DNA from: Blastocladiella britannica
Lineage: Eukaryota; Blastocladiomycota; Blastocladiomycetes; Blastocladiales; Blastocladiaceae
Length of the DNA: 45,665 nt
Direction: 5' to 3'
Assembly (NCBI GenBank): GCA_025349905.2
Contig: MU624588.1
Location: 1 to 45,665 of the forward strand
The notes under the pieces are model-generated. The model ran no database searches, was not told the origin of the DNA, and saw only the letters and a list, made by a program, of their open reading frames with translations. Positions 1 to 10,000 of the stretch are shown piece by piece (the stretch's first letter is position 1; each line of letters begins with the position of its first letter). The position numbers and the translations under genes are program-made.

Positions 1-72
1 TGTGGAAGTTGGGGTGTTCAGTTTGGGGCAAAATCCACAATATTTGGCCCTGACAATTCACATTTTGGTAAC

Positions 73-1807
73 TTACAAAAACTCCTTGGGACGCTCACCC
101 ACCCCACCAGCCTTGTCAAACACGATCCCAGCAACCGTGTACGCCAGCACGTCGCACGCCTCGCGGGTCGCGGCCTCGGCGTACACGCGGACCACGTCCT
201 CGGTCCCCGACGGCCGCACAAACGACCGCCCGCGGTCGATCTTGGCCACCTCGGCGTCAATCAGCGACTGCAGGCCCGCGGGCGACTCGAGAACCGTGTC
301 GGCGTTGATGGCCTTGAACGCATGGCGGTTACCCACCACGACCTTCACCAGGCGCGACGGCAGGTCGTCGTACAGCGCGTCCCAGTCGGCAAGCGTCCAC
401 TTCTTGTGGGTCAGGACCGCGAGCACCACCAGCAGATCGGAAATGGCGTCCCCAACCGTCTCGTTGGTCACGGTGATGAGCGAGTGCAGCAGTTTCACGG
501 CCTTGTTGGTCGGGTCAGCGGCCACCGCGGCGGCAACGGCAGCATGGGCTTTGCGCGAAAAGATGGTAGTTCCGTGGCCGTTGGCCTCAAAGTACACGCC
601 GACATCGTACTCCTCGGCCTTGTGGTGCAAGTGCTTGACGCCTGTCTGGGTGAACGCGACGGGCACGCCGAGCGTGTCGCGCAAGTAGTGCGTCGAGTTG
701 CCGTTGGCGTATGCGGTCTGCACGACGCCCACGTCCAGCGCCAGACCCGCTGCCCGCACCGTCTCAATGATGAACCCACCCACCAGCGCCGAAATGCGGT
801 CGCCGTCCAGCAGGTGGAACGCATCGTGGGCGTCGGCGTAGTAGAACACGATCCGGTCGGCGTCGCCGTCAAACGACGCGCAGATCCCGTTGGGCGTCAG
901 CGTGAACCCGTCGGGCCGCGTGATCCCAACCTTGACAAAGTCGGCGCCGCACCGGTGGTTCAGGATGCCGTGCTCAATATCGTCGTTCACCGCCGTCAGG
1001 TGCACCGAGGAGCCCAGGTACTTAGCGATGTCCTTCAGCTTGGGCGCGCCGACGCCGTTGGCGCAGTCCACGGTGACGTTGAGGGCGGGGAATCCGGCCT
1101 TTTCGATGGTGTTGTTGTTAGTTGTGAGGCGATCCAATCGAAATGACAAAAGAATACGTACAACAAGGTCCTGGTACGCGGCCGAGAGCTTCTTGTAGTA
1201 GCCCTCCTCGGTGGGCTCGCCGTACGACGCGTCGTTGATGCAGCGGGTGACGTAGTGCAGCTGCGGGGTGGTCTTGACGCCAAAGTCGGTGAGGTTAGCG
1301 CCGGCGGCAGTGAGGCCGTCAACCAGGGCCTGGACGAGAGCGGGTCCCGAGGGGCTTTTTTTTTTCATTATAACGTTAGTTTTTCTTGGCTGTCCGCATC
1401 AATATGATATGTACGCACCGAGTGTCGCGTGCAAACACCACGTTGGCAGCAATCGACAGATCAATGCCCTCAGCGGCCGCAATCTCGGCGTAGACGGTGG
1501 CCACGGCCGCGTCGTTGGGCGCGTTGGCCAGCGTGGTGGCGTGGGCCTCCCACGACTGCTTGAGCATCTCCCCCAACGGGTCGGCCAGTTTGACGCCATT
1601 GTCCTCGACCGGGTTGTGCGACGCGGTGATCATGACGCCAATGGTGCGCCCGCCCAGCGACCGCGACCGCAGCGCCGCCAGCAGGCCCACGCGGAACGTG
1701 ACCGAGTCGAGCAGCTCGGCGCGCATGCGGAACCCGGCGGTGCCGTAGGTGAACTTGGACCCGGCCGGGATCGGGTGCTTGGCCGAGGCGGTGGCGATAA
1801 TGGTCAT
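73..1807 (-). CDS. AGM1: Phosphoacetylglucosamine mutase (AGM1/PCM1), three exons
   Basis: Converts GlcNAc-6-phosphate to GlcNAc-1-phosphate in cytosolic UDP-GlcNAc synthesis, which supplies chitin, N-glycans and GPI anchors. Exons 1807-1419, 1354-1162 and 1098-73 join in frame to 535 residues, the usual length for the family. All hallmarks are visible: the phosphoserine loop TASHNP with the catalytic serine near residue 63, the metal loop DGDADR with aspartates near 271, 273 and 275, the sugar loop EANGHGT, and the C-terminal phosphate loop RPSGTED. Intron 1 (1418-1355, 64 bp) has a GTGCGT donor and a CTAAC branch site, and joins ARDTR to PSGPAL as in homologues. Intron 2 (1161-1099, 63 bp, GTACGT) is a multiple of three without a stop, so retention would insert 21 residues. 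The start at 1807 puts the N terminus just before the conserved KFTYGTAGFR. The stop lies only 72 bp from the window edge. Confidence 0.95.
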
Positions 1808-1894
1808 TGTTGGTTTTTATAGCTCTGTCAATTGTTGAAAGAGGACGACGGCCTGCCTGACCGCAAAAAAACAATGTTGAGCGACCAACTTCAT

Positions 1895-3013
1895 TCATTC
1901 GTTATCCTCGGCCGCCACCTGCAGCACCACGCGCAGCACGTCCGTGAGCGTGATGATCCCGACCACCGCCCCCGACACAGAGTCCACGATCCACGCCCGG
2001 TGCGCGTGCGCAAACACCAGCCGTTCCAGCACGTCGTCCAGGGACACCGCATGGCTCCCCTCGGCTGCCGGCACCACCACCATCTGGTCGTCGTCACGAC
2101 CACCACCTGCTGACGTCAGCTGCTGCACCACCACCGCTGGATCCGTCAGCGCCCGCACCAGCGCATCCGGGTCGCGCACATCAGTCCACGACCACTGCGC
2201 CGCCAGCGCGCCCGTGGCCGGATCCACTACCGCCATCGCCTGATATGCGCCCGCCGCATCGGCCAATGACCGCACGGCCGTGACGGCCGGTTCGCGTGGG
2301 GCGATCGCCGCGATCCGCGGGTCCGTCAGTAGGCCCAGGGAGACCAGCGACTGCTGCAGCGCCGCGTTGATGGCTGGGAACGTCGGGCGCAAAGCGTGGA
2401 TCAGACGCACCGCGTCGGTTTGCGAGCACAGCCGGAGCGAGGTCGGCCCTGATGAAGAGGATCGAGTCGATGTCGGCGAAGATACAGGCAATGTCGGCGA
2501 AACGGGCGTGGTCTCGAGCACCGCAGTCGCCGGGTCCCAGGCCACCAGCACCCGGTGCGACCCCGTAGCCAGCGGCTCGAGCGCAGCGATAATGGACGAC
2601 GCGGCCGGGATCGTCCACAGCGTGCGCGATTCGGGCGTCTGGCCCACCACCTCGATCACCTGCGTGCGATGCAAGAACGCCACCAGCTCGGCGGCCGAGC
2701 GCCAGGGCGGGGCCGTGAAATTGGCCAACCACCGGCCAATGTCGGCGAGAGAAATAATGGCGATCAGATCGGCTTCCGGTTGGTTTGGTTGTTGCTGCAT
2801 AGACGCCGACGTTACCCAGTGGCCGGCTGCACCCTTGACTGGAAGGCACTGCACGCGGTTGGTCTCCATCATCGCCAGCGCCGTCCACACCGACGCATGC
2901 GCGTCCACAGCAATCAGGTCGCTCTTGCGCTCCACCAGCTCGCCGGCTCGGTGCAGGCGCAGGATGTCGCGTTCAGGTGCGCCCGGTGCGTGTTGTTGCT
3001 GTTGTTTTTGCAT
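1895..3013 (-). CDS. Four-CBS-domain protein (Sds23 / SNF4-like), single exon
   Basis: An intronless 372-residue ORF. The N-terminal unit has ELVERKSDLIAVDAHASV followed by a Val-Gln-Cys-Leu-Pro-Val strand, typical of the first CBS repeat of Sds23- and SNF4-type proteins. The last unit ends HRAWIVD...GAVVGIITLTDVLRVVL, a textbook CBS repeat. Between them are two weaker CBS-like units (about residues 110-175 and 195-265), separated by a Ser/Thr/Pro-rich linker. CBS pairs bind adenine nucleotides. Homologues act as AMPK gamma subunits or as Sds23-type regulators of phosphatase and APC/C activity in nutrient response, but the exact family cannot be fixed by eye. The first Met is preceded by an A/T-rich stretch and followed by a Gln-rich N terminus. 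It sits 87 bp upstream of the AGM1 start and 124 bp downstream of the WC-2-like stop, all on the same strand. Confidence 0.85.
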   Translation of the reverse strand: MQKQQQQHAPGAPERDILRLHRAGELVERKSDLIAVDAHASVWTALAMMETNRVQCLPVKGAAGHWVTSASMQQQPNQPEADLIAIISLADIGRWLANFTAPPWRSAAELVAFLHRTQVIEVVGQTPESRTLWTIPAASSIIAALEPLATGSHRVLVAWDPATAVLETTPVSPTLPVSSPTSTRSSSSGPTSLRLCSQTDAVRLIHALRPTFPAINAALQQSLVSLGLLTDPRIAAIAPREPAVTAVRSLADAAGAYQAMAVVDPATGALAAQWSWTDVRDPDALVRALTDPAVVVQQLTSAGGGRDDDQMVVVPAAEGSHAVSLDDVLERLVFAHAHRAWIVDSVSGAVVGIITLTDVLRVVLQVAAEDNE

Positions 3014-3137
3014 TTTTCTTTTGTTGTCTTGAGGTCGCTTTTCAAAGACCTTTCATGGTCGCGGACAACTCGAGCTTATTTCCTTATGAGACTCGATGGA
3101 ATGAAGCAGCCAAAGTAAACTCTATTTTTTCGAATCT

Positions 3138-5444
3138 TCACTGCCCTTGACCGCTGCCAGAAGCTGCCGCGATCGGCACCACAGCCAATAGCGACTCCAT
3201 GACGGTGGAGCCAACCGCCACGGGTTCCATGGTCACGGTCGTCGGTAATGCCAGTGCTGCCTCCAACGACTGTCGCTGTTGCCGCTGCTTGTTCCGTTTC
3301 GCAAACCGCAGCCCGCACGCATTGCACAGCGTCTTGGACCCGCCTGGGCCCTTTCGCCACTCGGGCGACTTGGTGGTCCCGCAGTCAATGCACACGCGCT
3401 CATCCGGAGCGCCGTTGCCGTTCGGTCCAGTGCCGGGACCGCCAAGCCCCGCGGTTTTCCGCCGGCGCTTTCGTGGGGGAGCATCGCCGCCACTGCTGCT
3501 GCTACTGCTGCCCTCGCTGGCTCCGAACGCGAAGTCGCCGGCGTTGGTGAGCTCGGAGACGCGCATATGATCCGGCCTTGGAGTAGGGACAGCAGTGGCA
3601 GCAGCGGCAGCAGCCATGGCTGCACGCAACAAGTCGCTGGGCACAATGGCCGCCGCGAGCCCGCCGTCCGCCACAGCGGGGCTCCCGGCAAACTGGTCAG
3701 GAATACGCAAAGCCGCCGGATCGACCGGGATAGCCGCAGCAATGGCGGTAGTCGAGGGAACACGGGCGGTATGGAGGGCCGAGTTGGCAGGGACCGCGAC
3801 TTTCCGGCGCGCGTACGCGGCCGCCAGTTTGGCGCGCAGCCGATCGTGCTCGACCTGCAAGTCCAGCACGCCGTCCAGCATGGCCGAGTGCTCGGTTGCC
3901 GGGTGCTCGCGGCACACCACCGCCACCACCAGCGGCGACCGTTGGGCCGTGCCGTGGCCGTGCGTCGCGAGCAGGTGCGCATGCAACCCACCGCCGTCGC
4001 CGCCATTGCTGTTGCCGGCGTGACTGCCGCCGCGCGCGTCCGAAATTGCTGCTGCTGACGCCATCATGTTTCCGAGCCCGTAGGGAAGCGATAACGGGTG
4101 CCCATCGGGGACCGTCGGTGGTTGTTGTGCAGCGTTGTTGCCACCAAGGTCCAGGACGCGGCCCGTCATGTGCAGGACAATGTAGTCGGCGTTCTTGCGG
4201 CGGATCCGCGCTTTCACGTCCAGCGCCGACTGGGATGTTACTGCCTGCGTGAGCGCGCGCGTCATGGGCTGCACGTCCTCCGGGTGCACAAACTCGCCCA
4301 GATGGTGCCCTGCGATCTCGCTCGACGCGAATCCTGTTGATTTTTTATTTTTGGAAATGAGGTGAGATATAGTAAAAATCGACAAAAAGAGTCAGGCCAA
4401 GGGCGCACAAACGTACCCACAACTTGGCGAGAGGTGGCAGATGCCCACATGATGGTCCCGTTGGGCGCCAGCGCTAGAAACAGGTCTGTGATGTGATCGA
4501 GAAGCGCCAGCGTCCTGCAAAATTGAGACCGTTTTGAGTGATTTTTTTTTTTTTTTGAATGGATCACAAAGTAAAGATACGTACAAGGACCGCTCGCGCG
4601 TGGCAAGACCGACCAACAAATCCGCCCGGTCCAGTCCGGTTGCAGTCCCAGCCGGACCTGCGGTACCGGTCGTGGTTGACATTGGCGGCGGATCCGGGGG
4701 CGCAAACCGCGGCGCAGTGGTGCGCGTCGAGTGCTTGGACGACGACGACCTGGACTCGTTGCTGCGCGACGTGGCGCCTCCGTCCTCTTCTTCTTCCTCG
4801 TCCATGCTGGACGACGAGCCCGTGGACCTGCCCCCGCCGCCACCGCTGACGACGGGCCGACGGATTGGTCGGCGCTTGTTGGCGGAATTGCCGGTAGCGG
4901 ACCACAGCACCTCGGATCCACGCGCCTGGCTGCCGGCGTTGCCACCCATGTACGTGTCGCACGACGACGGTGGAGCCATTGGCTGTTGCCAGGCAGTCGG
5001 TGCACCTGTCCCCATAGCGTACTGCGGCCGGTCAGACCCATTGGATCGGACACTGCCGCCTCCACTGGGAAGCGGGAACTGAGGAGCGTCCCCGGTGCCA
5101 AACAGGTCATACTCAAACGAGTGGTGGTGGTGGTGGTGGTGGTGACGTTGTAGCTGGTCTTGGCAGTGGTGGGGAGGGTGGTGGAGCGGCGGAGGCAGTG
5201 CTGGAGCTGTTGCACCGTACGTATAGTACATGTAATCGTCGTATTCCGCGGTGGGGAATGGAGCTAAATGTGGTGGCAAGAACGGGGCGTAGTCCATCTC
5301 CAAGGGAAAGTTGCCGTTACTGGTGCCATTGTTGCGGTTGCTGTTTGCTGCCAAATGTGAGGCCCGTGGGAGTTGCTGCTGGTGCTGGTGTTGCTGCTGC
5401 TGGAACCGAGCAAAGGGTGAAAACGGGGGCGTCTGTCGGGACAT
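3138..5444 (-). CDS. wc-2: White-Collar-2-like PAS + GATA zinc-finger transcription factor, three exons
   Basis: Exons 5444-4585, 4514-4417 and 4333-3138 join in frame to 717 residues. Both introns (4584-4515, 70 bp; 4416-4334, 83 bp) have GTACGT donors. Residues 1-285 are low complexity (Gln, His and Ser runs, an acidic DEEEEEDG patch). A PAS domain follows at about 287-385, beginning [18 protein letters not shown] and running through [13 protein letters not shown]; it is assembled only after splicing. Near the C terminus, after a basic PPRKRRRK likely nuclear signal, is a single GATA finger at about 634-659 of the form Cx2C-x18-Cx2C, reading [19 protein letters not shown]. The x18 loop with SPEWRKGP is characteristic of WC-2. 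In fungi WC-2 pairs with the flavin photoreceptor WC-1 to activate light-induced genes. No LOV cysteine motif (GRNCRFLQ type) is present, so this is the non-photoreceptor partner. No WC-1 lies in the window. Confidence 0.9.
5121..5144. repeat. GTG trinucleotide run (poly-His codons)
   Basis: GTG repeat on the plus strand within exon 1 of the WC-2-like gene. It encodes a histidine run in the disordered N terminus and is followed by other His/Pro-rich codons. Confidence 0.8.
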
Positions 5445-6077
5445 GGTTTTTGTTTTCTTGTAAAATCACTTGGAAAATGCAATTGATCTCTTGCTGGATA
5501 TGGTTGGTCAGGAAATTGCGAGAATAATTATGAGCAATTGAGGTTGGCGAGAGGGTCGAGCAGCTTTGTAAACGAAGCGAACTCGAAATGGCCGTTTTAA
5601 ACGATTGCGGCCATTTTTGTGGCGCTACTTCTTTTGCGCTCTTGATCATGTAGGGATGGCAACAGCATCACGAATGACCACATATAACAGTCGGAGCCGA
5701 CCTCACCGCTGATGGCTTTGAGCTTGTGAACTCGGGTGTATGGGGATGGTGCTAGATCGGCAAGTTCCTTACCTGTTGCTCATTTTTGCAGGAGTTGAAT
5801 GACTGACGATCACCACCTCCTTGTTGCTTAAGGCGTTTATCGTTATAATACAGGGGTCCTTCAAAAAGCGCTCGCGACTTGCTCGGCAATCAACACAACT
5901 GAGGCTGTTTGTAAAGATCCCAAACATCGACATTAATATGGAATCCAGCGGCACTCGGGAGCGCCAACAGGCGGTACCAGCACGCCTAACTTGTTCGCGT
6001 ATAACGGCTGAGAAGGCGGCGATCGCACCTGACAAGATCGCAACCTTGCAGTCACATCGTGTGATCGTATAGAAGGT
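5445..6077. other. Non-coding stretch upstream of the WC-2-like gene
   Basis: First part of the largest intergenic interval (5445-7023). It should hold the promoter and 5' UTR of the WC-2-like gene, which is read leftwards from 5444. Only short ORFs with no recognisable motif are present. Base composition is clearly more A/T-rich than in the neighbouring genes. I found no tRNA-like A/B boxes, no terminal inverted repeats and no obvious regulatory palindrome. Confidence 0.5.
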
Positions 6078-6809
6078 GTGTCACAGCACTCCAGGGAATG
6101 GCTGGACTGGTCGACGGCGATTGAGCTTCCGCACGACCAAGTGTGCGGACAAGCACGCAGGTTTGCTGCATCCAAAGTCGAGGGGACTAGCGTCGCCTAT
6201 CCCGGTTCGCCAATGGCCTTGAGCCCGTCGGGATCTTGGTCGAACGGGAAGAGCAGACGCTTGACCTTGTCGTGGACCGCGCACTCCGCACGATCGGCCT
6301 GTCGTGACTATGACGGCTTTCGCGTGCCCGGCGCCCGGTGGTTCGGGTACCTGCTCCTCAACCTTGTCGCATTGTGCATTGCGTGCAACCTGATCAAGAA
6401 CACGAACTCGTTCGCTGACTTTTGCGCAATGGCCTTTGCGATTGACGCGCGTTTCCCCAATGTCCCCATCACGACCGAGCTCCCCGTCACCAAGTTCGCC
6501 AGCGGGTTGGGGGCCAGCCACCGCACGCCGTCTTGCGACCTGGACAAGGAGTCGCTCCTTGCTCCCGCGCTCGCGAAGCTGTACAGCGAGAAGAAGGCGC
6601 CGTGCTACCTTTGCGGTGTCCATGGCACGGTCGGCACCGATCGCGTTGACTCAGACAAAAGCTATAGGGCGCGTACCAAGCCGTGTAGCGCCCGATGCAA
6701 CATCGCCAAAATGGACTTCGAACTCCGCGCGTTCATTGGCCACATTCGTCGGATTGCCGCGTTCCCTCTCTGGGCGTTTCCCTCTCTGGGCGTTTCCCTT
6801 TTTGTTTGA
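6078..6809 (+). pseudogene. Orphan ORF with two HNH/treble-clef nuclease-like segments, probably decayed
   Basis: A 243-residue open frame. Residues from about 92 read GYLLLNLVALCIACNLIKN and then a hydrophobic helix-rich segment. Residues from about 172 read CYLCGVHGTVGTDRVDSDK, then SY, then PCSARCNIAKMDF, then FIGHIRRI. The pattern Cx2C ... DRxDsxxxY ... CxxCN..K.dF....F..HI.rI is that of an HNH/treble-clef nuclease fold seen in proteins of giant viruses, phages and some fungi and protists. The first segment matches the second half of the same fold (Y...NLV.LC.ACN..KN), so the protein looks like two copies of one domain. The first copy lacks a clear front half, and the second looks shortened between the Tyr and the second Cys pair. 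No intron or upstream gene is evident. I read it as a relic of a mobile or laterally acquired nuclease; a live lineage-specific gene is possible. Confidence 0.45.
6764..6795. repeat. Two perfect tandem copies of a 16-bp unit
   Basis: The unit CCCTCTCTGGGCGTTT occurs at 6764-6779 and again at 6780-6795, followed by a partial third start (CCCTTT). It falls at the 3' end of the orphan HNH-like ORF, so it changes the last residues of that frame. This looks like recent replication slippage in unconstrained sequence. Confidence 0.85.
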
Positions 6810-7023
6810 CGAGGCCAAGCTGCCGCCACTGTCGCCCCCGTCACCAAAGCGCACCAGTGCGACGAGGACCCGCGCATGCACGGGTGTTGGCGTGGTTGCG
6901 GCGATCCGTGTCGGTCTTGATCTCAATACATCTCTTCTACTTGATAACCCGCGTTATGCCAACCACCCATCCAAGCCGCCAGCATCAACAAGTCAAAAAT
7001 AAATAACGTATACATCGACAGAA
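6810..7023. other. Remaining spacer before the LUG-like gene end
   Basis: Continues the gene-poor interval up to the stop of the minus-strand LisH/WD40 gene at 7024. It should include that gene's 3' UTR. No motif-bearing ORF and no structured RNA is recognisable here. Confidence 0.5.
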
Positions 7024-10000
7024 TCACGACTCATTCACCCGCCAAATCTTGACCGGATGCACGTCAGCACACGACCCAGCCGACACCACCGCCACGGATC
7101 CGTCGTTGGCATCGATGGCCGCCGCCAACGCCGCCACGTTTCCATTTGGATGCGCGCGGGCCAAGCACTTGGGAGCGGTTCCCGATCCGGTCATGGGCGG
7201 CGACGACATGGACGTCTGGCCAAACCGCCACAGGTACAGGTGCTCATACCCGCCAAACACCACCTGTGTTGGTGGTGGTGGTGGTGGTGGTGGCGCATCC
7301 GTACCGATTGATGGTGGTGGAGATGGAACAAATGCGGCCGAGGTGATGCGCGTGGTGGCCGACGGCGCTTGAGTCGCGGCTAGCTGACGACATGTCCCAG
7401 AAGCCACTTCCCACACGACGACGCGGTCCTCGGACGCAGTCACCAGCAACGACCCGTCAGCGGCCCAGTCGAGCGCGTGGATCTTGCCCGAGTGTGCGGT
7501 AGACACCACGCGCACGTGGTGGGTGAGTGACAGTTCGCCGGCGGTCGCGGGCACGTCCACCAGCAGCAGCCACGTGGCGATCGCCACCGCCAGTGTCCGC
7601 GACCCACGCACGGGGCACGCGCGCAGCGGGTTGGGCGAGTACGCGGGCTTGCCGCCGTTCGAGTGCGCCATGACTGCCTCCAGCAACGGCGCCAGCGCCA
7701 TGAGCTGGCCCGATCCGCGGTCAAACAATCGCAACTGGCCCTCGCCATCGACCGTGCACACGAGCTGGTCGGCGGGCGACGCCAATTGGTCGACGGCGGT
7801 GGCGACCGATCCGGCGGTAAATTCGCGCTCGGGCCGCACCATGGACTCGAGCGACGGTGCGTCCGGGTCAACGGCAAAAACGCGAATGAACCCGTCAAAT
7901 GCCGCTGTGAGCAGGTGCGAGCCCGAGAACCGCACGCTCGAGACTTGGCCCTGGAAATCTTGGAGCACGGGCAGCGCTTGGTACTCGTCGTCCTTCTTTT
8001 CGTCATCACCACTTCCCTCAATTTTTTTACGAAGCGCCCAGAGCGCCACCTTGTTGTCTGATGATCCTGCCGCAACGAGTCGCGCCGACGGGTGCAGGTC
8101 GCACGCCGTCAGCTTAGACTGGGCCGTGGGAAGGCCCGCGCGAAGGGTCATGTCTGGCGCCAGGTTGCCCGTCGACCTGGCGCCCGGTCCAAAATCCGAC
8201 ACGCTCGCGCCACCACCGCCGCCGGTACTGGAAGGCTGGAACATGACGTCGTCAATGCCGCCATTCAAAAACCCGAGCAGATCGTCGGCACCGCTGGTCC
8301 CGCCGGCCGAGATGTCGGGAGCGTTGCTGCCAGTCCCGAACGAGGCGCCAAAGTCGGGCATGCCAAAGTTGAACAAATCAAACGCGCCGGAACCATTACC
8401 AGCAGCGACGGCAGCGGAACTGCCACCGCCGATCTGGCCCGGCATCATGCTGGCAGCGACGGGCCCTTGGGTCGGCTGCATTTGCGTCGTGGCACCACCG
8501 CCGCCAAAGAAGCCAAGGCTTGTGGACTGCGAGGCACTGCCCTGCGACATACCACCTGCGCCGGCCTGCGACACGGGAATCGGCTGGCCAGAGGCATTCA
8601 TCTGCATCATCGAGTGCTGTTGCGGCTGCTGACCACCAGCGCCGGGGTGCATCATGGAGAGGCCCATCGACGTCGGCGGCATCCCCTGCATCATCATTCC
8701 TTGCGGCTGACCAGGCTGTTGCTGGCCCGGCTGCTGCTGCATCATCACCATGCCCGGTTGGCCACCTGCCGGTTGCTGGCCCGGGAATCCGAGCTGCGAG
8801 AGCGCGGGCGACTGGCCAGTTTGTGGCCCCTGGCCGGGCTGTGGTGGGAACATGAGTTGCCCTGGCTGGTGCGGCGTCGTCATCTGGCCTGGCTGCTGCG
8901 GCTGGCCCATCATGGCCCGCATCTGCGCTGCCGCTGCCGCCTGCGCTTGAAGTTGCTGAGAATGTTGAGCCTGAGCCTGAGCTTGAGCATGGGCCTGGGC
9001 TTGGAGATGGGCTGTTTTTATTGGGTTAAATTGTGAGTGGATTGCAACCTCGAAATAGAAACAAGAAGAATACCATGGTGCGCCTCCTGTTGAGCCATAT
9101 TCTGCTGCTGCTGCTGCGCCTGATGATGGAGCGTCGTCAAAAGCGTCATGTGGGTCTGAAAGATACATTTTAGGTTAAGTGTCAAACCGATGAATAAAAA
9201 GGAAGATATATGTACCTGAATCAAATGCGCCTCGGACTGCGATGGTGTGTACCCGTTCTGGTTAATGTTTTGCTGCAGCATCAGAAACATGCGGTGTTGC
9301 TGCTGCAGCGCCGGAATCTGCTGGTTCGGGAACCCGGCTGGGATCGCCAGCTGCGTCGGATTCGGATACATGGGCAGCCGCATGCCACCGGGCCCACCAG
9401 GCGCGCCAATCTGCTGCGGCTGCGGCGGTTGCTGCTGCTGGCCCGGCATCGCCATGGCCATCGATCCAGGAGGTGGCGACGACAACGGGTTGGGCTGTGG
9501 CTGCTGCCCAGGCATCCCGCCGGACGTCCCGGGCATGGGCATCGGCTGGCCGGGCTGCGGCGTGCTGCCAGGACCCGTCCGCGCCTGCTGCGCCTGGTGC
9601 ATGGCCACCGCCTGCGCGTGCATGGCCTGCGAGTGCGCCGCTTGGGCCGAGGCCTGGGCCTGCGCATACGCTGCCTGCTGCTGAGCTTGCAGCGCTTGCG
9701 AGGTTGGCTGCGCGTTGGGAAGCAAGGGCGTTTGCGAGATGGTGGGCGACGGCGAGAACCCGCCCTCGGTGCGCATGCGTTTGCGGGTGGGAGGACCATC
9801 GGCGGACGCGCCAGGCGGCGGTGTGGGTGCGGCGCCAGGAGTCGCTGATCCGAGCTTGCCACCAGCCGTGGCGGCAGTGCGGCGCTCCGGGGGAGCCATA
9901 GAACCACCAGCGCGGCCCGGCTGTTGCGATCCAAGCTGCAAGTGTGCTGCACTCGATGGGGTCGGCGGGCCCATGGACGGCCCACGCGCCTGCATTGTCG

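Noticed and set aside
6436..7002. ORF of 188 codons overlapping the HNH-like frame
   Set aside because: Its composition (Ser/Arg/Pro runs) is that of an off-frame shadow, while the 6078 frame carries the structured Cys/His motifs.
5445..7023. tRNA, rRNA or snRNA genes in the gene-poor interval
   Set aside because: No A/B box pair, cloverleaf stem or conserved rRNA/snRNA stretch could be found by eye.
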